From positions 62,001 to 126,000 of the forward strand of contig NZ_VCNK01000018.1 in NCBI RefSeq assembly GCF_006265095.1: DNA of 64,000 nucleotides, given 5' to 3'. This DNA comes from Phaeobacter sp. B1627 (GTDB lineage: Bacteria > Pseudomonadota > Alphaproteobacteria > Rhodobacterales > Rhodobacteraceae). Positions 1 to 8,353 of this stretch are shown here, piece by piece. How positions within the stretch are numbered: the first letter of the stretch is position 1; each line of letters begins with the position of its first letter. A program made the translations under genes and the position numbers. The notes under the pieces are model-generated. The model saw only the letters and a program-made list of their open reading frames with translations. It was not told the origin of the DNA and ran no database searches.

Positions 1-523
1 TGGCCTGCAGGATCGGGCTCTCGCCGCCGACAAAGGGGCCGTAGGGGAAGGGCGTGGCGGAGGCAAACGTCACCACTACGGTGGTCGCATCCGGGGTCTC
101 GACCGAGGTCACGCCTTCGAATTTGGTCACCTGGGCACAGCCGCCTTCGGGGTCGCTGCAGTAGTCATAGGTGAATTTCACATCCGCAGAGGTGAAGTCG
201 GAGCCATCGGACCATTTCAGGCCGGGTGTGATTTTCCAGGTGATCTGGGTCAGGTCTTCGGACACGCCGCCGTTTTCGACGGTGGGGATTTCCTCAACCA
301 GCCAAGGCACCATTTCGCCGGACGCATTGTAGCGTGCCAGAGGCTCGATCACCAGCGAGGCGGCCTCGATATCCTTGGTGCCGCCGGACAGGAACGGGTT
401 CATGATGGATGGGGCCTGCCAATAGATGACGTTGACCTGGCCATCTGCGCCACGCTCGGCGAAGGCCACCGGGGCAAATGCTGTTGCAGCAACAGCCCCC
501 AGCAAAAGCGTTTTCAGTTTCAT
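1..523 (-). CDS. ABC transporter substrate-binding protein, dipeptide/oligopeptide type (partial)
   Basis: Only the N-terminal 174 residues are inside the window; the gene runs off the left edge. The start ATG is followed by a classic Sec signal peptide of about 22 residues ending in APVAFA. The mature part contains an SGGTKDIEASLVIEPLARY stretch and later TWKITPGLKWSDGSDFTSADV, which is the N-terminal pattern of family-5 (DppA/OppA) peptide-binding proteins. It would capture peptides in the periplasm. It is divergent from the fused ATPase gene at 973, and the two probably belong to the same importer; the permeases would lie beyond the left edge. The substrate cannot be read from this fragment. 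Confidence 0.85.
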   Translation of the reverse strand, partial: MKLKTLLLGAVAATAFAPVAFAERGADGQVNVIYWQAPSIMNPFLSGGTKDIEAASLVIEPLARYNASGEMVPWLVEEIPTVENGGVSEDLTQITWKITPGLKWSDGSDFTSADVKFTYDYCSDPEGGCAQVTKFEGVTSVETPDATTVVVTFASATPFPYGPFVGGESPILQA

Positions 524-942
524 TGCACTCTCCTTGTCGGAACCGACGTAGTGTTTTTGTTTTTCAGGCCGCACCCGTTGACGTGGCGCAACCCAGGGCC
601 GCAGCTGCGGCGATGGATAACGATGACCGCACAGGCGGCGACTTGCAAGGGTGACCGCGGGTGCGCCATCATTTGGCGAACCGCAGATACGGATCCCTGA
701 TGCGTCCACCCTGGACTTCCGGATGTCAGAAAGGTCCGATGCGAATCGCACCGGATGCATGGGTCCGGTTTGCCGGACCTGTTTTCATAACCCCCTGTCG
801 CCTTTGGCGTTCACTGCCTTTATCGAAGCAGAGTTTTCAAAAAATGCAAGAGCCGTCGCACAGGAGTCGCACAGGAAAAGAGCGCGGGGGTTTGACGGGT
901 CCGGCTGCTTCGGCTTAGATCGCGCATCAAAGGGCGCCCGGA
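524..942. other. Divergent intergenic region between peptide-binding protein and ATPase genes
   Basis: About 420 bases with no convincing gene; a 105-codon plus-strand frame here has a GTG start and no recognisable features. The region must hold the promoters of both divergent transcripts. One clear structure is a hairpin at 762-779 (7-bp arms GGTCCGG/CCGGACC, loop TTTG) followed by TGTTTTC. It looks like a small intrinsic terminator on the plus strand, but no gene ends there. Confidence 0.4.
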
Positions 943-972
943 GTGCCGCCAGAAAACAGACAGGATAGACGG

Positions 973-2793
973 ATGCTGGACCAGCCCATTGCACAGATCA
1001 AAGGCCTTCGGGTTGAATTTCAGACCAAGGACGGTCCGGTCGTCGGTGTAGAGAATGTTTCGTTTGAGATACAGGCTGGTGAAACATTGTGCATCGTAGG
1101 GGAGTCGGGATCGGGCAAATCGGTCTCTTCGCTCTCTTTGATGCGTCTGGTCGAATACGGTGGCGGCACCATTGCGGCAGGCGAATTGCTGTTTGATGCC
1201 GGGGACGGCGCGCCGGTGGATCTGGCCAAGGCCGAGTCGGATCTGATGCGGCAGATTCGCGGAAACCAGATCGGGATGATCTTTCAGGAGCCGATGACGG
1301 CGCTCAATCCGGTCTTCACGGTCGGCCGGCAGCTGACAGAAGGCCTGCGTATTCACAAAGGACTGACTAAAAAAGAGGCAACCGAGCGCGCGATCGAGAT
1401 TCTGCGCGAGGTCCGCATCCCCGAGGCAGAGCGCCGGATGACGCAATATCCGCATGAACTGTCCGGTGGCATGCGGCAGCGAGTCGTGATCGCAATGGCG
1501 ATGGCCTGCGAACCGCGTCTGCTGATCGCCGACGAGCCGACGACGGCGCTCGATGTGACCATCCAGGCCGAGATTTTGGCCCTGATGGACCGTCTGAAGC
1601 GCGAGACCGGAACGGCGGTCATGTTCATCACTCATGACATGGCCGTGGTGGCGCAGATGGCTGACCGTGTCGTCGTGATGTATCGCGGCAACAAGGTCGA
1701 AGAGGGCAGCGTCCACGAGATCTTTGAGGCGCCGCAACATGACTACACAAAGGCGCTGCTGGCGGCGGTGCCGAAACTGGGCGAAATGCGGGGCAAGGCC
1801 TACCCGGAGCCGATGAAGCTGCTGGGGGTCGAGCAGGGCGAGATCAAGCCGATCATCGGCTCTGACGAGGTGTTGCTGAACGTCGAGAACCTGGTGACCC
1901 GCTTTCCCGTCAAGGGCGGGTTGCTGCGCCGCACGGTGGCGCAGGTGCACGCGGTCGAGGATGTGTCCTTCAAGGTCTACAAGGGGCAGACGCTCAGCCT
2001 TGTTGGGGAATCGGGCTGCGGCAAATCCACCTGCGGGCGGTCGCTGCTGCGACTGGTGGAGCCGAACGAGGGCAGGATCGAATTCGAAGGTCGCGATATC
2101 CGCGCCCTGAATCAGCGCGACCTGCACAAGGCGCGGCTGGATATGCAGATGATCTTTCAGGATCCCTTTGCCTCGTTGAACCCGCAGATGCAGCTGCAGG
2201 ATCAGGTGGCCGAGCCGATGAAGAACTACGGCATCGCATCGGGGTCTGAATTGCAGGATAGGGTCGCCGCTCTGTTTGACCGGGTGCATCTGCCGCGCAG
2301 CTTCATGCGCCGCTTCCCGCATGAGATGTCCGGCGGTCAGCGGCAACGGATCGCGATTGCCCGGGCGCTGGCCCTGAACCCGAAGCTGATCGTCGCAGAT
2401 GAGGCGGTCTCGGCGCTGGATGTGTCGGTGCAGGCGCAGGTCCTGAACCTGATGATGGAGCTGCAGGCGGATCTGGGCCTGTCCTTCCTGTTCATCAGCC
2501 ACGACATGGCGGTGGTCGAGCGGGTCAGCCATCAGGTCGGGGTGATGTATCTGGGCCGCCTGGTCGAGATCGGACCGCGTGCGCGGGTGTTCGAGAACCC
2601 GGCCCATGCCTATACGCAGTCCCTGATGAAGGCGGTGCCCATTGCCGACCCCAAGCAGCGCAAAAGCGAAAAGGATCTGAACTTCAAACCGATCCCGTCG
2701 CCGATCCACGATCTGTCCTACAAGCCCGAGCCCTCGCAATATATCGAGGTCGAACCCGGCCATTTCGTGCTGACCACCGATTCGGGCTATTGA
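973..2793 (+). CDS. Fused double ATPase of a peptide ABC importer (DppD-DppF type)
   Basis: This 606-residue protein contains two complete ABC ATPase domains, so it can power a dipeptide/oligopeptide importer alone. Domain 1 has Walker A GESGSGKS near residue 42, signature LSGGMRQR near 162 and Walker [13 protein letters not shown] near 183. Domain 2 has GESGCGKST near 345, [14 protein letters not shown] near 452 and a slightly unusual [10 protein letters not shown] near 473. C-terminal oligopeptide-family extensions follow each domain. The ATG at 973 is chosen because conservation begins there; an in-frame GTG at 943 would add ten residues. The stop overlaps the next gene's start region. It acts at the cytoplasmic face of the inner membrane. 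Confidence 0.9.
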   Translation: MLDQPIAQIKGLRVEFQTKDGPVVGVENVSFEIQAGETLCIVGESGSGKSVSSLSLMRLVEYGGGTIAAGELLFDAGDGAPVDLAKAESDLMRQIRGNQIGMIFQEPMTALNPVFTVGRQLTEGLRIHKGLTKKEATERAIEILREVRIPEAERRMTQYPHELSGGMRQRVVIAMAMACEPRLLIADEPTTALDVTIQAEILALMDRLKRETGTAVMFITHDMAVVAQMADRVVVMYRGNKVEEGSVHEIFEAPQHDYTKALLAAVPKLGEMRGKAYPEPMKLLGVEQGEIKPIIGSDEVLLNVENLVTRFPVKGGLLRRTVAQVHAVEDVSFKVYKGQTLSLVGESGCGKSTCGRSLLRLVEPNEGRIEFEGRDIRALNQRDLHKARLDMQMIFQDPFASLNPQMQLQDQVAEPMKNYGIASGSELQDRVAALFDRVHLPRSFMRRFPHEMSGGQRQRIAIARALALNPKLIVADEAVSALDVSVQAQVLNLMMELQADLGLSFLFISHDMAVVERVSHQVGVMYLGRLVEIGPRARVFENPAHAYTQSLMKAVPIADPKQRKSEKDLNFKPIPSPIHDLSYKPEPSQYIEVEPGHFVLTTDSGY

Positions 2794-2795
2794 GC

Positions 2796-3965
2796 ATGGC
2801 CGCCGAACGCCTGACGCCGCTGGAGATCATGACCCGTCTGGTCTCCTTTCCGACCGTGAGCCGCGACACCAATCTGCCGCTGATCGAATGGGTGGCCGAC
2901 TATCTCACCGGTCACGGCATCACGCCCCATATCTGGATCGATCCGGACCAGCCTGAAAAGGCAGGACTTTATGCCCATGTGGGCCCCGAGATCGAGGGCG
3001 GCGTTCTGTTGTCGGGCCATACGGATGTGGTGCCGGTCGACGGTCAGGACTGGACCAGCGATCCGTTTGTGGTCGAGGAGCGCGACGGCAGATACTACGG
3101 TCGTGGCTGCGCTGACATGAAGGGCTTTGATGCGCTGGCGCTTTGGGCGCTGGTCGAGGGGCACTATGGCGCTCTCTCGCGGCCCTTGCAGCTGGCCTAT
3201 ACATTTGACGAGGAAATCGGCTGTACCGGCGCGCCGCCTCTGATTGTGGAAATGCAAAAGCACCTGCCCCGGGCCGAATCCGTGATTGTGGGCGAACCCT
3301 CGATGCTGCGGGCCGTGACCGGCCACAAGGGCGGCACAGGTTTTGCCACCCGGGTGATCGGCCATGAGGTCCACAGCTCGCTGATGCACCAGGGGGTCAG
3401 CGCCATCATGGAAGGCGCGCGGCTGATCGAATGGGCGAACCGGCGCAATGCGGACAACCGGGCGAAGCCGCCGACCGAGCTTGCGGCGATGTTCACACCG
3501 CCATGGACCACATGCCATGTCGGGATGATTTCTGGCGGCACGGCGCATAATATCACTGCCGGAGAATGCCGCTTCTGGATGGATTTTCGGGTTGTCCCGG
3601 GCGAGACACCGGCGCAATGGGAAGCCGCCTACCGGGCCGAGGCCGACCGGGTGCAGGCCGAGATGCAGGCGGTGGCTCCGGACACCCGCATCGAGGTGGA
3701 GCCGGTCTTCCGTGTGCCGGGGCTGGTCCCAGAACCGGACGGCGCGGCAGAATCGCTGGTGCGCAGCCTGACCGGTGACAACGGCACCCATGTGGTCAGC
3801 TACGGAACCGAAGCAGGCCAGTATCAGGAGGCGGGGTATTCCGCCGTGATCTGTGGCCCCGGCGATATCGCGCAGGCCCATCAGGCAGATGAATTCATCA
3901 CCGTTGCGCAATTCGAGGCGGGGCATCAGCTGATGCGTGATCTGCTGGCGCGACTGGCCGCCTGA
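2796..3965 (+). CDS. M20 metallopeptidase, acetylornithine deacetylase-like (ArgE/DapE)
   Basis: A 389-residue zinc hydrolase of the M20A/ArgE group that removes an acyl group or a terminal residue from an amino-acid derivative. Metal-site motifs are visible: SGHTDVVP near residue 74, GRGCADMKG near 103 and DEEIG near 138 with the catalytic and bridging acids, and a late histidine in the C-terminal part. The ATG at 2796 lies two bases past the stop of the ATPase gene, so the two are translationally coupled. Its place inside a peptide-importer operon, rather than with arg genes, suggests that it processes the imported substrate. Arginine biosynthesis is an alternative role I cannot exclude. 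Confidence 0.85.
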   Translation: MAAERLTPLEIMTRLVSFPTVSRDTNLPLIEWVADYLTGHGITPHIWIDPDQPEKAGLYAHVGPEIEGGVLLSGHTDVVPVDGQDWTSDPFVVEERDGRYYGRGCADMKGFDALALWALVEGHYGALSRPLQLAYTFDEEIGCTGAPPLIVEMQKHLPRAESVIVGEPSMLRAVTGHKGGTGFATRVIGHEVHSSLMHQGVSAIMEGARLIEWANRRNADNRAKPPTELAAMFTPPWTTCHVGMISGGTAHNITAGECRFWMDFRVVPGETPAQWEAAYRAEADRVQAEMQAVAPDTRIEVEPVFRVPGLVPEPDGAAESLVRSLTGDNGTHVVSYGTEAGQYQEAGYSAVICGPGDIAQAHQADEFITVAQFEAGHQLMRDLLARLAA

Positions 3966-4163
3966 AGTGGCCTGAGCTGGGCTGAATCGGCTTGAGCGAG
4001 AACGGGCGGGACATGCGGCGCAACAGGGTGTACAGCCGCCAGCCGTGCTTGATGAAAGGGCGGGCAGTGGGGGTGTCGCTCTGTGGTTCACTTGTGCAGT
4101 TGCACTTGCGTTCGACCCGGCCTTGAGGCACAGATTTCGGTAACACGTTAAGGAAGGTGCCCT

Positions 4164-5330
4164 ATGCCTGTCAGGAATCGCTTTGCCGAGCTGTTGCCCG
4201 AAATCACCGAGTGGCGACATGATTTCCACCAACACCCCGAGTTGATGTATGATGTTCACCGCACCGCCGGTCTGGTCGAAGAGCGGTTGAAATCCTTCGG
4301 ATGTGACGAGGTGGTGCCGGGGATTGGCAAGACCGGCGTTGTGGGCATCATCAGGGGCCGGAGCACCGACTCGGGCCGGGTGATCGGGCTGCGGGCGGAT
4401 ATGGATGCGCTGCCTATTCACGAAGAGACCGGGCTGGACTATGCCTCGCGCACACCGGGCAAGATGCATGCCTGCGGACATGACGGCCATACGGCGATAT
4501 TGCTCGGCGCGGCGAAATACCTCGCTGAGACGCGCAATTTCAACGGCACCGTGGTGCTGCTGTTTCAGCCCGCCGAAGAAGGCGGAGCGGGCGGCAAGGC
4601 GATGGTCGACGATGGGGTAATGGAGCGCTGGGGCGTGCAGGAGGTCTATGGGCTGCATAATACGCCGGGGCTTCCGGTGGGCCATTTTGCCACCCGCGTC
4701 GGGGGGCTTCTGGCGTCCTCGGATGAATTCGAAATCGAGGTCACCGGCAAAGGGGGCCATGCTGCTGCCCCTCATGAGACGATCGACACCACATTGGTGG
4801 CGGCGCAGATCGTGGTGTCGCTGCACAGTATCGTGTCACGCAATGTCGATCCCATTCACCGGGTCGTATTGACCGTGGGCACATTCGAGACCGACAGCAC
4901 CGCATCCAACGTGATCGCTCATCGGGCGAAACTGAAGGGCACGGTCCGCACGCTGGATGCCGAGAACCGCAAACTCGCCGAGGAGCGTGTCCGTCGGGTG
5001 GCCGAGGATACCGCCTCGGCTTTTGGTGCCACTGCGACGGTGACATGGGATCCGGGCTATCCGGTGACCGAGAATACCGCGGAGGAGGTCGCCCACGCGG
5101 TGGAAGCCGCCCGCGCGGTCAGCGACAACGTCGACAGCGACACCGCGCCGATCATGCCGTCCGAGGATTTTGCCTACATGCTCGAATCGCGCCCTGGCGC
5201 CTATATCTTTCTGGGCAACGGCGACACCGCCATGTGTCACCACCCGGCCTATCAATTCGACGACAGCGCGATGCCGTTCGGCTGCAGCTGGTTTGTCGAA
5301 CTCTGCGAACGCCGGATGCCTGGCGCCTGA
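4164..5330 (+). CDS. M20D amidohydrolase, hippurate hydrolase-like (copy 1)
   Basis: A 388-residue amidohydrolase of the M20D (hippuricase / IAA-amino acid hydrolase) family, which cleaves N-acyl amino acids in the cytoplasm. The metal motif HACGHDGHTA lies near residues 102-111, followed by FQPAEEGG near 136, and there is a C-terminal HHPAYQFDD histidine motif. It follows the ArgE-like gene after a 198-bp gap and has a good AAGGAAGGTG ribosome site before the ATG. The next gene encodes a close paralogue with almost the same first 15 residues, so the pair is a tandem duplication. The true acyl substrate is not visible from sequence. Confidence 0.88.
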   Translation: MPVRNRFAELLPEITEWRHDFHQHPELMYDVHRTAGLVEERLKSFGCDEVVPGIGKTGVVGIIRGRSTDSGRVIGLRADMDALPIHEETGLDYASRTPGKMHACGHDGHTAILLGAAKYLAETRNFNGTVVLLFQPAEEGGAGGKAMVDDGVMERWGVQEVYGLHNTPGLPVGHFATRVGGLLASSDEFEIEVTGKGGHAAAPHETIDTTLVAAQIVVSLHSIVSRNVDPIHRVVLTVGTFETDSTASNVIAHRAKLKGTVRTLDAENRKLAEERVRRVAEDTASAFGATATVTWDPGYPVTENTAEEVAHAVEAARAVSDNVDSDTAPIMPSEDFAYMLESRPGAYIFLGNGDTAMCHHPAYQFDDSAMPFGCSWFVELCERRMPGA

Positions 5331-5403
5331 CCCCGGATTGTCCCGCGTCCGGGGTGCCCCGTGCATCCGGTCGCGGATTTTGATTGAACCAAGGAGAAGA
5401 CCA

Positions 5404-6567
5404 ATGCCCGTCAAGAACCGTTTTGCCGAACTGCAGGCAGAAATCACCGAATGGCGACGAGACATTCACGAGAACCCGGAAATCCTGTTTGACACCCACC
5501 GCACCAGTGCGTTGGTGGCGGAAAAGCTGACCGGTTTCGGCTGCGACGAGGTGGTCACGGGCATTGGCCGCACGGGCGTTGTGGCGGTGATCAAGGGCAA
5601 ATCCGACACCTCCGGCAAGGTCATTGGCCTGCGCGCCGATATGGACGCGCTGCCGATCCATGAGGAAACCGGTCTGGACTATGCCTCCAAGACCGCCAAT
5701 GCGATGCATGCCTGTGGCCACGACGGCCATACGGCGATGTTGCTGGGGGCGGCGAAATACCTGTCCGAGACGCGCAATTTCAACGGCACCGTGGTGCTGA
5801 TCTTCCAACCCGCCGAGGAGGGCGGCGGCGGCGGCAAGGAAATGTGCGATGACGGCATGATGGATCGCTGGAACATCCAGGAAGTCTACGGCATGCACAA
5901 TTGGCCGGGCCGCCCCGTCGGCAGCTTTTCCATTCGCCCGGGCGCATTCTTTGCGGCGACGGATCAGTTCGATATCACCTTTGCCGGCCGGGGTGGCCAT
6001 GCGGCGAAACCGCATGAAACCATCGACACCACCGTGATGGCCGCGCAGGCTGTGATGGCGTTGCAGAGCATCGCCTCGCGCAATGCGGATCCGGTGCATC
6101 AGATCGTGGTGTCGGTCACCTCCTTCGAGACCTCCTCCAAGGCCTTCAACGTGATCCCCGCACGGGTCCAGATCAAAGGCACCGTCCGCACCATGGCGGC
6201 CGAAATCCGTGATCTCGCCGAAAAGCGGATCAAGGAGATCTGTGCCGGTGTTGCAGCGACCTTTGGCGGTGAGGCCGATGTGACCTATCACCGGGGTTAT
6301 CCGGTGATGGTGAACCACGAAGAGCAGACCGATTTTGCGGCCAAAGTGGCGCGCGACGTCTCCGGCAGTTGCGACGAGGCACCGCTGGTCATGGGCGGCG
6401 AGGATTTCGCCTTCATGCTGGAGGAACGTCCCGGCGCCTATATTCTGGTGGGCAATGGCGATACCGCCGCAGTGCATCACCCGAAATACAATTTCACCGA
6501 TGAGGCGATCCCGGCGGGTTGCAGCTGGTGGGCGGAAATCGTCGAGCAGCGGATGCCTGCGGCCTGA
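5404..6567 (+). CDS. M20D amidohydrolase, hippurate hydrolase-like (copy 2)
   Basis: A 387-residue paralogue of the preceding gene with the same architecture: MHACGHDGHTAM metal motif near residues 100-111, FQPAEEGGGGG, and a C-terminal HHPKYNFTDEA motif. It starts at the ATG at 5404, preceded by AAGGAGAAGACC. The two copies share long identical blocks (for example around RADMDALPIHEETGLDYAS) but differ in the satellite-domain loops and C-terminus, consistent with split substrate ranges rather than a very recent copy. It ends the peptide-uptake transcript; a tandem repeat and a terminator follow. Confidence 0.88.
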   Translation: MPVKNRFAELQAEITEWRRDIHENPEILFDTHRTSALVAEKLTGFGCDEVVTGIGRTGVVAVIKGKSDTSGKVIGLRADMDALPIHEETGLDYASKTANAMHACGHDGHTAMLLGAAKYLSETRNFNGTVVLIFQPAEEGGGGGKEMCDDGMMDRWNIQEVYGMHNWPGRPVGSFSIRPGAFFAATDQFDITFAGRGGHAAKPHETIDTTVMAAQAVMALQSIASRNADPVHQIVVSVTSFETSSKAFNVIPARVQIKGTVRTMAAEIRDLAEKRIKEICAGVAATFGGEADVTYHRGYPVMVNHEEQTDFAAKVARDVSGSCDEAPLVMGGEDFAFMLEERPGAYILVGNGDTAAVHHPKYNFTDEAIPAGCSWWAEIVEQRMPAA

Positions 6568-6600
6568 TATCAGCGCCACGCCCGGCAGGCTGAAGATATG

Positions 6601-6645
6601 CCGGATATGAGAAAGCCGGTTATGAGAAAACCGGATATGAGAAAA
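6601..6645. repeat. Three tandem copies of a 15-bp unit
   Basis: Three head-to-tail copies of CCGGATATGAGAAAG, with one or two changes per copy, sit between the stop of the amidohydrolase and the terminator hairpin. The unit is noncoding here. Confidence 0.85.
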
Positions 6646-6686
6646 CAGGGGGCCATGGCGGCCCCCTGTTCAATTTGATATTTTTT
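6642..6686. terminator. Bidirectional intrinsic terminator between convergent genes
   Basis: A perfect 10-11-bp GC-rich stem (AACAGGGGGC at 6644-6653 with GCCCCCTGTT at 6661-6670) encloses a short loop. On the minus strand it is followed at once by TTTTCTC; on the plus strand a T run comes about ten bases later. It separates the plus-strand amidohydrolase from the minus-strand secreted protein. Confidence 0.8.
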
Positions 6687-6718
6687 GCTGTCACGCGGAC
6701 CTGTGGGTCAGGGACACA

Positions 6719-7105
6719 TTATTTTTTGGTGAAGGTCTGGCCAACCAGGGCGCAGCGTTCAAAACCATCGGGCAGGTTTGCCTCGCACTGGCTCATCGCG
6801 GCAATATCAGCGGCTTTCTGGTCATCAAAGCCCCAGGACTGGCCCACGGGCAGGACGGCAGCCGGTTCGGCGCAATCCAGGGTCACGCTGGCGGGATAGA
6901 CCGGAACCGCATAGGCACCGTGGCCGTCGATGGTGCCAGCCCAGGACGCCATGTCCTGTTTGGCGCTGTCACAGATGCTGGCATCAACGCGCAGTACGCG
7001 GATGTCCTTGTCGACCATCGGATTGCTGTTCTGTGCGAAGGCGGGGGCGGTGAGGGCAACAGTGGAACCCAGGGTCACAGCGGCGAGTGTCAGTGTCTTA
7101 AACAT
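6719..7105 (-). CDS. Small secreted protein of unknown function
   Basis: A 128-residue protein with a clear Sec signal peptide (MFKTLTLAAVTLGSTVALTA, cleavage after APAFA) and a mature part of about 104 residues with four cysteines that could form two disulfides. The ATG at 7105 is preceded by AAGGAGGTTCC, an excellent ribosome site, which rules out the longer in-frame starts upstream. I do not recognise the family. It is a single-gene unit: convergent with the amidohydrolase and with its own upstream region containing a 7-bp hairpin (GTCATGG/CCATGAC, 7118-7135) in the likely 5' leader. Confidence 0.75.
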   Translation of the reverse strand: MFKTLTLAAVTLGSTVALTAPAFAQNSNPMVDKDIRVLRVDASICDSAKQDMASWAGTIDGHGAYAVPVYPASVTLDCAEPAAVLPVGQSWGFDDQKAADIAAMSQCEANLPDGFERCALVGQTFTKK

Positions 7106-7283
7106 TGGAACCTCCTTGTCATGGGTGTCCATGACTTCAGTACGTTGAAATCGGCGTCGACTGGCGCCGTCTGAGTGAACAACGTGGAGATGTGGCAAAA
7201 GGTTCCGAAAATTTTATGTGATCAGGAAGGTGATTTTTTAGAGTTTGTGTTTGTTGTTTTGAATCAGCATCTTGCCTTTCCCG

Positions 7284-8351
7284 TCATCGGGAAAGGAGCC
7301 CGCGATAGATGGCGATGATTGCCTGTGCTTCCCCTTCCAGACGGAAATTTGCGGTGACATGGTCGCGCGCCGCTTGTGCCATTTCATGAAGCTTTGCCTC
7401 ATCTGACAGGCAGCTGATGATATCGGCCGTGATCTGGCTGAGATCGCCGATCTCGCAGAGGGTTCCGGTTTGCCCGGGACGAACAAGCTCCTCAAATGCG
7501 CCGACGCGGGTGGCCACGGCCGGAGCCCCGCAGGCCATCGCCTCCAGCGGGGTGAGGCCAAAGCCCTCCCAGCGTTGCGGTGCCACATAAAGGTCCAGCG
7601 CCTGAAAGTGACGCGGCACCTCTGCCACCGGGACCTCATCCCGAAAGAGAATGCGGTCCGCGAGCCCTGCAGCGGTGACCTCATCCCGGAGCCCCTGGAG
7701 GAATTCGGCGTTGTCTGCGGTGGCACGCCCCATCATCAGCGCATGCACCTTTGGATTGGCGCGACAGGCGGCGATCATGGCTTTGACAAAGAGGTCATTG
7801 CCCTTTTGGGGACGGATGCGCCCGAAGCAGCCAACCAGCAGCCCGTCCGGCGGCAGGTCAAGCTCGGCCCGCAGGGCAGCGCGGTCCGCGACGGGGCAGA
7901 ACAGCTCGCAATCGATGCCATGGCGGATCACGGTGGCCTCGCGTTCCAGGTAGCTGGCGGATTTGGCCGAGGTGGCGATCAGCGCATCCATGCGCCGGAT
8001 CAGCCAGCGTGTGAACCCGGTGTGGCGCCGCTGGGCGGCCGAGGTGAACAGCAGCTTGAGTTTCTTGCCGAGGATGTATTTCAGCGCCAGCCCCGCGACC
8101 ATTTCGTTGTTGCGGCGCGCGTGCCAGACGCGGGCGCCGGATGGGCCGCTGCGGGACATGGTCCAAAGCGCGCTCGGTTTGACCTGTGGCACTTCGGGGG
8201 GCAGATCGGGGGCGGCGGCGCATATCGCGATATGGCGGGCCTGCAGCGGCACCAGCCGGATCACGGTCGAGGTGACCCCGGAGTAGCGTTTCTTGAAATT
8301 CGGGGCGATCACTTCGATCTGCCGGAGGTCAGTGGTGTGCATGGTGCGCAT
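7284..8351 (-). CDS. Family 4 glycosyltransferase, LPS core type
   Basis: A 355-residue GT4 glycosyltransferase. It has the two-Rossmann-domain (GT-B) layout: an N-terminal acceptor domain, then GCFGRIRPQKGNDLF near the domain junction, then the nucleotide-sugar motif EGFGLTPLEAMACG. The start at 8351 (an alternative ATG is at 8342) falls two bases after the stop of waaA, so the two are co-transcribed and this enzyme probably adds a sugar to the Kdo-lipid A inner core, as LpcC-type enzymes do in rhizobia. Donor and acceptor sugars are not readable. A 9-bp hairpin at 7275-7296 overlaps the stop codon. Confidence 0.85.
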   Translation of the reverse strand: MRTMHTTDLRQIEVIAPNFKKRYSGVTSTVIRLVPLQARHIAICAAAPDLPPEVPQVKPSALWTMSRSGPSGARVWHARRNNEMVAGLALKYILGKKLKLLFTSAAQRRHTGFTRWLIRRMDALIATSAKSASYLEREATVIRHGIDCELFCPVADRAALRAELDLPPDGLLVGCFGRIRPQKGNDLFVKAMIAACRANPKVHALMMGRATADNAEFLQGLRDEVTAAGLADRILFRDEVPVAEVPRHFQALDLYVAPQRWEGFGLTPLEAMACGAPAVATRVGAFEELVRPGQTGTLCEIGDLSQITADIISCLSDEAKLHEMAQAARDHVTANFRLEGEAQAIIAIYRGLLSR

Positions 8352-8353
8352 CT

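Noticed and set aside
651-968. A 105-codon plus-strand frame in the divergent region before the ATPase gene
   Set aside because: GTG start with no clear ribosome site, no recognisable sequence, and it overlaps the start of the ATPase gene.
820-2763. A 647-codon minus-strand frame opposite the double ATPase
   Set aside because: A shadow of the ATPase gene; no signal, fold or motif is visible in it.
3898-4146. An 82-codon minus-strand frame in the gap before the first amidohydrolase
   Set aside because: Part of it (around IKHGWRLYTLLRRM) looks protein-like, but there is no ribosome site, it overlaps the ArgE-like gene, and I recognise no family.
2787-4826. A 679-codon minus-strand frame opposite the ArgE-like and amidohydrolase genes
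   Set aside because: A shadow of well-supported plus-strand genes, including an unlikely bridge across the intergenic gap.
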